Source: Thermosulfurimonas sp. (GTDB lineage Bacteria > Desulfobacterota > Thermodesulfobacteria > Thermodesulfobacteriales > Thermodesulfobacteriaceae). From it: 9,935 nt of DNA. The translations under genes and the position numbers were made by a program. Below, one piece after another: positions 4,597-9,935 of the stretch (position 1 is its first letter; each line of letters starts with the position of its first letter). The notes under the pieces were generated by a model. It made no database searches. It saw nothing but the letters and a program-made list of their open reading frames with translations, and was not told the DNA's origin. The stretch lies in NCBI GenBank assembly GCA_015487645.1, contig WFPH01000001.1, positions 1 to 9,935 of the forward strand. The letters run 5' to 3'.

Positions 4597-5133
4597 ATGA
4601 AGCTCAAGCGCCGGGAGCGGATCGACACCCGAGGGGTGGCCAATATCCTTCGGGAGCTGGCTGCGGCTCTTGAGGCCGGGCACCTTGAGCTTGAGGGCCG
4701 TAGCTTCGAGCTCCCCGCAGCCGAGGCCGAACTCTCCCTCAAGGTGGAGATGGAGGAGGACGAGTTGGAACTCAAGGTGGAGATCTCCTGGGATTTTCCT
4801 GAAAGGAGAGGGCGCGAGGAAGGGCCTTTCCCCGAAGGAAGTTTCCGGCACGGGAAGGCCATAAAAAAAGAAATGGAGGCCCTCTTCAAAGAGATCTCCC
4901 GTGAAATAGTATCCGGTCGGCTCCCGGAGGAGGCCGCCCTTTCCCGGTTCATGGAGCTTCATCGTCTCTACGAGCCTTACGCTGAGGGCTTCCTCTCCGC
5001 CTGGCAACAGGCCACCGATCTTGCCGAAGGCCTTCTTCGGGCGGTGCGGGAGGGGAACATTGGGGAGGTCCGCAGAGTCTTCGAAGAGATTGCCCGGAGC
5101 AAAAAAATGTGCCATAAACTTTACAAAAAGTAA
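4597..5133 (+). CDS. Amphi-Trp domain + XXXCH protein (GAK-system type)
   Basis: The protein has 178 residues and two parts. Residues 1-66 match the amphi-Trp domain pattern: a helix with LAAALEAGHLELEG, then alternating acidic strands ending in VEISW with W65. Residues about 85-178 are helical and end in RSKKMCHKLYKK, with C172-H173 matching the C-terminal CH signature of the XXXCH protein of the GAK system. That system has been defined bioinformatically around an ATP-grasp enzyme and a CofD-like partner. None of those partners is in the window, and the biochemical role is unknown. C172 is the only cysteine. It lies 10 bp after the ribbon protein and 16 bp before ferritin, so it is clearly within their operon. 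The family match is from memory of signatures. Confidence 0.78.
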   Translation: MKLKRRERIDTRGVANILRELAAALEAGHLELEGRSFELPAAEAELSLKVEMEEDELELKVEISWDFPERRGREEGPFPEGSFRHGKAIKKEMEALFKEISREIVSGRLPEEAALSRFMELHRLYEPYAEGFLSAWQQATDLAEGLLRAVREGNIGEVRRVFEEIARSKKMCHKLYKK

Positions 5134-5149
5134 GAAAGGAGGTTTTTAA

Positions 5150-5671
5150 ATGCTTTCCGAAAAGATGGAAACCGCGCTAAACGAACAGATCAAATGGGAG
5201 ATCTATTCTGCGTATCTTTATCTCTCCATGTCCGCCTATTTCGAGGATCTGGGGCTTGAGGGCTTTGCCCACTGGATGAAGGCCCAGACCGCCGAGGAAC
5301 TCATGCACGCCATGAAGTTTTACAAGTTCGTGAACGAGCGCGGGGGAAGAGTGCGTCTTCAGGAGATTCCTAAGCCCCCGGAGGAATGGGACTCGCCGCT
5401 GGCCTGTATCGAGTACGCCCTCAATCACGAACGGGAGGTCACCCGGCGGATCAACGATCTCATGAGTTTCGCCAAGGAGGAGGGAGATCACGCCACGGAG
5501 ATTTTCCTGCAGTGGTTCGTTTCCGAGCAGGTGGAGGAGGAGGATTCCTTCGGCCGTCTGGTAAATCAGATGAAGCTGGTCAAGGACTCCCCCCAGGGTC
5601 TCTTTCATATCGACCGGGAGCTTGCGGGAAGGCCGCTGGATCTAAACCTTCTCGCCCAGGGCCTCGGCTAA
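5150..5671 (+). CDS. ftnA: Bacterial non-haem ferritin (FtnA type)
   Basis: This 173-residue four-helix ferritin oxidises Fe(II) and stores iron as a mineral in a 24-mer shell. The ferroxidase residues sit at the E. coli FtnA positions: E17, Y24, E50, H53, E94, Q127 and E130. No haem-ligating Met of bacterioferritin is apparent at the expected place. The start follows AAAGGAGG. The last 30 bases, coding for the C-terminal tail after the fourth helix (end of LLAQGLG), overlap tail-to-tail with the convergent TolQ-like gene. It is the last gene of the rubredoxin operon, which fits iron storage coupled to oxygen protection. Confidence 0.95.
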   Translation: MLSEKMETALNEQIKWEIYSAYLYLSMSAYFEDLGLEGFAHWMKAQTAEELMHAMKFYKFVNERGGRVRLQEIPKPPEEWDSPLACIEYALNHEREVTRRINDLMSFAKEEGDHATEIFLQWFVSEQVEEEDSFGRLVNQMKLVKDSPQGLFHIDRELAGRPLDLNLLAQGLG

Positions 5672-6346
5672 GAGATCTCGTTCGCAGAGGACGAGTAGTC
5701 GCTTTTCCAGTCGGGAGAGGTCTTCCAGGAAGGCCTCTCCCGCGCGGGTGAAGTAATTGTAGGCCACTACCGCGGGGATGGCGGCCAGAAGTCCCATGGC
5801 GGTGGCGATCAGGGCCTCGGCTATTCCCGGGGCCACGGTGGCCAGGGTCGCGCTGCCCTTGAGCCCGATCCGGTGGAAGGCGGCCATGATTCCCCAGACG
5901 GTGCCAAAAAGACCGATGAAGGGGGCGGTGTTGCCCACGGTGGCCAAAAACCCCAGATGGCTCGGAAAATCTCGGGTGCGTTCCTCCCGGATCCTTTCCC
6001 ATTCCGCAAGGAGGATCTCCTTTAGCCCAGAGAACCATAGACTTCGCAGTTCCGGGGCTTCGGGCCGGGGGTATTCTTTCTTGAGGCGAAAATAGGCCCG
6101 CAAGTATTCCTTGAGTGTGCGGCGCAGGAGTCCTTCCGGGATCCTTTCCAGGATCTCGGAGAGAGTGGCGGCCTCCCGGCCTTCGCCGAAGGCTTCTTCT
6201 AAGGCGGAAGCCCCTCGCCGGGCCAGGCGCATCGCCCGCCATTTGGCCAGGATTACGGCCCAGGTAAAGACCGAAAGCAGAAATAGGATACCCAGGGTGA
6301 ATTTGCCCATGGGGCCTACGGTAAGGATCATGTGCCACAGGCTCAT
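5642..6346 (-). CDS. MotA/TolQ/ExbB-family proton channel
   Basis: The 234-residue inner-membrane protein has three predicted TM segments (about 15-35, 131-155 and 172-197) and a cytoplasmic loop between the first two. The family motif is at 138-157: GNTAPFIGLFGTVWGIMAAF. The conserved IAEALIATAMGL and IPAVVAYN segments follow in TM3. TolQ/ExbB proteins form a pentameric proton-driven motor with TolR/ExbD, energising the outer membrane. ATG 6346 has GGAGG and overlaps the mqnD stop as ATGA. Unusually, no TolR/ExbD follows: the gene ends against the convergent ferritin. TolQ and ExbB cannot be told apart here. A partner must be encoded elsewhere. Confidence 0.92.
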   Translation of the reverse strand: MSLWHMILTVGPMGKFTLGILFLLSVFTWAVILAKWRAMRLARRGASALEEAFGEGREAATLSEILERIPEGLLRRTLKEYLRAYFRLKKEYPRPEAPELRSLWFSGLKEILLAEWERIREERTRDFPSHLGFLATVGNTAPFIGLFGTVWGIMAAFHRIGLKGSATLATVAPGIAEALIATAMGLLAAIPAVVAYNYFTRAGEAFLEDLSRLEKRLLVLCERDLLAEALGEKV

Positions 6347-7170
6347 TTTGCCCTCCAGAAAAGATTTTCCTCCGGCGAGAGCCCCAGGCGAAGCCCTATC
6401 TCCCGGATGGCCCGGCGTCCTTCCTCCCCCAGATCTGCGGTGTAGCCGTTCACGTAGGTCCGGATATGTTCTTCAATCACCGGCCTGGAAAGTTCCTGGG
6501 CATGCTGGCGAATGAAGGGCCACAGTTCTTCGAAGCGTCCCCGGGCCAGGGCTAGGGCCTTTTTCAGGGCCGCGAGCAGGGCCTGCCCCGCCCCCTCCGG
6601 AAGATCGCGGCGGATGAAGATCCCCCCCAGGGGAATGGGGAGCCCGGTCTCCTTTTCCCACCAGAGGCCCAGATCCAGGATCAGGTGGAGGCCGTATTTC
6701 CGGTAAACGAAGCGCCCTTCATGGATGATGACGCCGGCTTCGGCCTCGCCGGCGGAAAGGGCTGGAAGGATCTCGTGATAGGGTCTGAAGACCTTGCGAT
6801 GGGCCTCCGGGAAGGCCAGGCGAAAAAGCAAGTGGGCCGTGGTGTGTTCTCCGGGCAGAAGGACCTCAAGATCCGGGATCTCCACCAGGGGATAGGCCCG
6901 GCGGGCCACCAGAAGGGGGCCACAGCCCCTTCCCAGGGCCGAGCCCACTGGGAACACGGCGTATTTCGGGAGGACTTTCGGCAGCATGGCGAAAGAGAGT
7001 TTGATGACCGGGATCTCTCCAGACAGAGCTAGCCGATTGAGGGTTTCGATATCCTCGAAGAGGAAATCCACCTCAAAAGGGGTCTCCACCCAGCCGAGGG
7101 CCAGGGGGCCGAAGAGGAAGGTATCGTTGGGACAAGGAGAGATGGCTATTTGAAGTTTCGGGCGAGCCAA
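6343..7170 (-). CDS. mqnD: 1,4-dihydroxy-6-naphthoate synthase (menaquinone, futalosine pathway)
   Basis: This 275-residue protein has a periplasmic-binding-protein-like fold without a signal peptide. MqnD turns cyclic dehypoxanthine futalosine into 1,4-dihydroxy-6-naphthoate. Diagnostic stretches are ISPCPNDTFLF (10-20), IPVIKLSF (53-60), GEHTTAHLL (107-115), and GVIIHEGR (146-153), whose H150 corresponds to the catalytic His of the family. The start is TTG at 7170, supported by GGGAGG about 7 bases upstream and by the family N-terminus (K-L-Q-I-A-I-S). It overlaps mqnB by 25 bases and tolQ by 4, so all are co-transcribed. MqnA is a related protein, but the PCPND N-terminus points to MqnD. 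Confidence 0.94.
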   Translation of the reverse strand: MARPKLQIAISPCPNDTFLFGPLALGWVETPFEVDFLFEDIETLNRLALSGEIPVIKLSFAMLPKVLPKYAVFPVGSALGRGCGPLLVARRAYPLVEIPDLEVLLPGEHTTAHLLFRLAFPEAHRKVFRPYHEILPALSAGEAEAGVIIHEGRFVYRKYGLHLILDLGLWWEKETGLPIPLGGIFIRRDLPEGAGQALLAALKKALALARGRFEELWPFIRQHAQELSRPVIEEHIRTYVNGYTADLGEEGRRAIREIGLRLGLSPEENLFWRAK

Positions 7171-7763
7171 GAGAGGACCTCCCGCAGTCTAGCCAGGGCC
7201 TTTTCAGTTTCCCAGGGGTCTTCCGGGTTCTCCAGGAGATTGCTCACTGAGCGAATCTCTACCAGGGATAGCCCTAGCCTTTGGGTGGCCCGCGCTACGG
7301 CGAAACCCTCCATGTTTTCGGCCAGGGCCGCGTGTCTTCTCCGGAAAAGGAGAGCCCGGCCCGGATCCCGGGTGGCACAGCAAACCGTAACGCAGGGGCC
7401 ACACTCCACCTCAAAGCTTCCTTCCGAAAGCAGCGCCAGGACCCGCTCAAGCCATGGAGTGCGCAGAGAGACGCGGTTCACCACCGGGAGATCCTGGCTG
7501 AAGGGGCTCAGGGAATCCGGCAAACAGAGGGCCAGGTCGCCGAAGATCTCTTCGGCGGCCACCACCAGATCCCCCGGAGCCAGTTCGGTGTCGGGATAGG
7601 CGCCCGCGAGACCGACCAGAAAGACCACCGGTGGGCGCCTCTCCCGGAGGACCTCCAGAGTGGTCAGGCCGGCTTCCACCGGCCCCATACCGATAACCAC
7701 CATCTCCAAGGGGAGTCCTTTCAGCGGTTCGGCCTCAAGTTCCGTGGGCACCAGGACTAACAT
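7146..7763 (-). CDS. mqnB: Futalosine hydrolase
   Basis: The 205-residue protein is of the nucleoside phosphorylase/MTA-SAH nucleosidase superfamily. It removes the base from (aminodeoxy)futalosine for menaquinone synthesis. Visible features are an N-terminal strand with PTELEAEPL, the GMGPVEAG turn (25-32), LVGLAGAY (49-56), ENMEGFAVA (149-157, the purine/ribose-binding EMEG-type motif), and RSVSNLLE (171-178). A Cys-rich CGPCVTVCCA stretch (121-130) is notable but has no obvious family meaning. Adjacency to mqnD supports futalosine rather than MTA/SAH as substrate. ATG 7763 overlaps the stop of the phosphodiesterase gene by 7 bases. Confidence 0.9.
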   Translation of the reverse strand: MLVLVPTELEAEPLKGLPLEMVVIGMGPVEAGLTTLEVLRERRPPVVFLVGLAGAYPDTELAPGDLVVAAEEIFGDLALCLPDSLSPFSQDLPVVNRVSLRTPWLERVLALLSEGSFEVECGPCVTVCCATRDPGRALLFRRRHAALAENMEGFAVARATQRLGLSLVEIRSVSNLLENPEDPWETEKALARLREVLSWLARNFK

Positions 7764-8536
7764 TCTTCCCTTCGAAAACGTTCGATTTTGGTGGCCCGGC
7801 CGGTCTCTTCATCAATCTCAAGGAGGACCCCTTCCACCTTGACAGCCCCCTTCTTCGGGACCTCGAGTTTTCTAGGCACCTGGGTGAGGTACATCTCAAG
7901 GGCCTGCTCGAGGTGCATACCGATGACGCTGTCCCGCAGGCCGCACATGCCCACATCCGAGAGATAGGCCGTGCCTTTAGGGAGGATTCTCTCGTCGGCG
8001 GTCTGCACGTGGGTATGGGTGCCGAGCAGGGCCGAGACCTGGCCGTCAAGGTACCAGCCCAGCGCAATTTTCTCCGAGGTGGCCTCCGCGTGGAAGTCCA
8101 CTAGGATGCAGGGGGTTTCTTCCCGAAGGGTTTGGGCCAGGCTTTCGGCTGTGCGGAAGGGGCAAAGTAGCGGCCGCATGAAGATGCGACCTTCCAGGTT
8201 GATGACCGCAAGTCGCCGGCCCTCTTTTTCGAGGACCACCGCGCCCCGTCCCGGAGCTCCTTCGGGATAATTGGCCGGCCGCAGAACCCGTTCCGCCTGC
8301 GCGAGGTAGGGCAGGAATTCCCGTTTCCAGACGTGGTTGCCCGTGGTGAGGAGATCGAGGCCGAGCCCGAGGAGTTCCTCCGTGATCTTCTCTGTGAGGC
8401 CATACCCTCCGGCGGCGTTTTCGGCGTTGGCGATCGTAAAATCCGGCCGGTATTCCTTGAGGAGCTCCGGCAGGAAGGTCCGGAGGGCCCGTCGTCCAGG
8501 GTTGCCCACTACGTCACCCAGAAAAAGAATCCTCAT
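7757..8536 (-). CDS. ymdB: YmdB-family metallophosphoesterase (cyclic-nucleotide phosphodiesterase-like)
   Basis: The 259-residue protein belongs to the TIGR00282/YmdB family. All dinuclear metal ligands of the B. subtilis protein have counterparts: D8 (GDVVGNPGR), E39 and N40 (NAEN), N67 and H68 (GNHVW), H149 (DFHAEATSEK), H174 and H176 (GTHTHVQTADE). YmdB hydrolyses 2',3'- and 3',5'-cyclic nucleotides in vitro and affects RNase Y-dependent mRNA levels and biofilm choice in Bacillus. Here it is directly downstream of rny with an ATGA overlap, a common pairing that ties it to RNA turnover. Its length is normal for the family. Confidence 0.93.
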   Translation of the reverse strand: MRILFLGDVVGNPGRRALRTFLPELLKEYRPDFTIANAENAAGGYGLTEKITEELLGLGLDLLTTGNHVWKREFLPYLAQAERVLRPANYPEGAPGRGAVVLEKEGRRLAVINLEGRIFMRPLLCPFRTAESLAQTLREETPCILVDFHAEATSEKIALGWYLDGQVSALLGTHTHVQTADERILPKGTAYLSDVGMCGLRDSVIGMHLEQALEMYLTQVPRKLEVPKKGAVKVEGVLLEIDEETGRATKIERFRREEC

Positions 8537-9935
8537 TTGGCGTACTCCACAGCCCTGGTTTCGCGCACCACGGTGACCTTGATGACCCCGGGGAACTTCA
8601 TCTCTTCTTCGATCTTGCGGGCGATATCCCGGGCCAGCAGCACCGCCTCTTCATCCGAAACCTTGCCGCTGTCCACGATCACCCGCACCTCACGCCCGGC
8701 CTGAATGGCGTAGGCCTTCTGTACTCCGTTGAAGGAGTAAGCGATGTTTTCGAGATCCTGGAGACGTTTGATATAGGTCTCCAGGAGCTCCCGACGGGCC
8801 CCGGGGCGGGCCCCGGAGACCGCGTCCGCGGCCTGAACTAGGATGGCTAGCACCGACTGCGCGGGAACATCCTCGTGGTGCGCGGCGATGGCGTTCACGA
8901 TCTCTTCGTCTTCTCCGTACTTGCGGGCCAGATCCGCTCCGATGAGGGCGTGCGGACCTTCCTGCTCGAAATCCACCGCTTTCCCGATGTCATGGAGAAG
9001 ACCGGCCCGCTTGGCCTTCTTTACGTCGAGCCCGAGTTCTCCGGCCATCACCCCGCAGATGAAAGCCACCTCCATGGAGTGCTGGAGGACGTTCTGGGTG
9101 TAGCTGGTGCGGTACTTGAGTTTTCCGAGCAGTTTGATCAGTTCGGGGTGAAGCCCGTAGACTCCTACATCGAAGGCCGCTTTCTCTCCGGTCTCCTTGA
9201 TGGTGGTTTCCATCTCTTCTTCTACTTTCTTGACCACCTCTTCGATGCGGGCTGGATGGATGCGTCCGTCGGCCACCAGACGTTCGAGGGCCAGACGGGC
9301 GATCTCACGCCGAATGGGATTGAAACAAGAGAGCACCACCACTTCCGGGGTATCGTCAATGAGCACGGTCACCCCGGTAGCAGCCTCGAAGGCCCGGATG
9401 TTTCGGCCCTCCCGGCCGATGATGCGTCCTTTCATCTCGTCGCTCGGCAGCGGCACCACCGAGACCGTCTTTTCGGTCACGAACTCGGCTGCACAGCGGG
9501 AGATAGCCAGGGCCAGGATCTCCTGGGCTTTACGTTTGGCCTCCTCCTTGGTTTCGGCTTCGATCCGCATGAGCACCCGGGCCGCTTCTTCCCGGGCCTG
9601 TTCCTCCACCCTGGAAAGGAGAAGCTCTCGGGCCTCCTCTTCGCTCATGTGGGCCACTTCTTCGAGGCGTTTCTTCTCTTCCTCGATGAGGCTCCTCAGT
9701 TCCTCCTGGCGACGGGAGAGTTCTTCGCGGGTTTTATCTATCTCGGCCAGCTTGGCCTGGAGGTCTCTTTCCATCCCCTGTAGAGCTTCCTCCCGCTGAG
9801 CGAGCATGGCCTCTTTCTGAGAAAGCTTGGCCGCCTGGGTTTCCAGTTCCCGGAGCTTTTGACGATGGGCTTCCTCCAGCTTCTCTTTGCTCTGGAGAAT
9901 TTCCTCTTTGGCCCGGATGCGGGCCTCCTGGGTGA
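8533..9935 (-). CDS. rny: Ribonuclease Y (N-terminus beyond window)
   Basis: There are 466 visible residues; the membrane anchor and start lie beyond base 9935. RNase Y is a membrane-tethered endoribonuclease that initiates mRNA decay. Visible residues 1 to about 140 form a charged coiled coil (Glu/Lys/Arg/Gln-rich). The KH domain follows, with GRIIGREGRNIRAF (169-182), then the HD domain with LQHSMEVAF (283-291), the LLHDIGK metal motif (H314, D315), and AAHHED. The C-terminus TVVRETRAVEYAK is typical of the family. The frame is uninterrupted from the right edge to TGA (8535-8533). It is the first visible gene of the minus-strand operon leading to ymdB and mqnB. Confidence 0.96.
   Translation of the reverse strand, partial: TQEARIRAKEEILQSKEKLEEAHRQKLRELETQAAKLSQKEAMLAQREEALQGMERDLQAKLAEIDKTREELSRRQEELRSLIEEEKKRLEEVAHMSEEEARELLLSRVEEQAREEAARVLMRIEAETKEEAKRKAQEILALAISRCAAEFVTEKTVSVVPLPSDEMKGRIIGREGRNIRAFEAATGVTVLIDDTPEVVVLSCFNPIRREIARLALERLVADGRIHPARIEEVVKKVEEEMETTIKETGEKAAFDVGVYGLHPELIKLLGKLKYRTSYTQNVLQHSMEVAFICGVMAGELGLDVKKAKRAGLLHDIGKAVDFEQEGPHALIGADLARKYGEDEEIVNAIAAHHEDVPAQSVLAILVQAADAVSGARPGARRELLETYIKRLQDLENIAYSFNGVQKAYAIQAGREVRVIVDSGKVSDEEAVLLARDIARKIEEEMKFPGVIKVTVVRETRAVEYAK

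Noticed and set aside
8875..9783. 302-codon open frame on the plus strand opposite rny
   Set aside because: It lies antisense to the clearly conserved RNase Y. Its composition is that of a shadow frame, and it has no RBS or recognisable domain.

Overview
The window reads as chromosomal sequence from an anaerobic, moderately GC-rich bacterium. Features pointing that way are the futalosine-route menaquinone genes, a rubredoxin, a GAK-system XXXCH/amphi-Trp protein, DsrE-type sulfur proteins, and probable selenoproteins. This set is best known from Desulfobacterota/Thermodesulfobacteria-like sulfur-metabolising lineages. That placement is inference, because no marker gene in the window settles it. 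Bases 1-27 are not biological: they match the Nextera (Tn5) read-1 adapter with its mosaic end, so the window begins at a contig edge.

Layout. A 3' gene fragment (28-246, +) and a tRNA-Gln(CUG) (270-344, +) come first. Next, on the minus strand between 2720 and 352, is the most interesting region: an ArsR-type repressor, a 148-residue protein with a C-terminal helix-turn-helix, a DUF5714 zinc-ribbon protein, a cytoplasmic DsrE protein, and an exported DsrE paralogue. Three of these five genes are broken by one in-frame TGA each if read conventionally. Reading through the TGA restores a sensible protein in every case: a missing DsrE C-terminus, a missing zinc-ribbon cysteine plus a proper start with RBS, and a missing HTH half. 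A bacterial-SECIS-like hairpin lies just downstream of each TGA. I read this as a previously unannotated selenoprotein operon, probably for sulfur/selenium redox chemistry, under ArsR control. A good promoter with an AT-rich 24-bp imperfect palindrome lies in front of the DUF5714 gene.

Divergent from the ArsR gene is argD (2773-3957, +). A second plus-strand operon (4081-5671) follows its own promoter: a variant rubredoxin (CX4C), a small CCG zinc-ribbon protein, an amphi-Trp + XXXCH protein, and ferritin. It looks like an iron/oxygen-protection operon. It converges on, and overlaps by 30 bp, a tightly packed minus-strand operon (9935-5642): rny, ymdB-type phosphodiesterase, mqnB, mqnD and a TolQ/ExbB-like gene. 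Every junction in that operon overlaps.

The genes therefore describe arginine synthesis, menaquinone synthesis, RNA turnover, iron storage/redox protection and a candidate selenium-dependent sulfur-handling module. No selA/B/C/D is in the window, so the selenocysteine interpretation depends on the rest of the genome.
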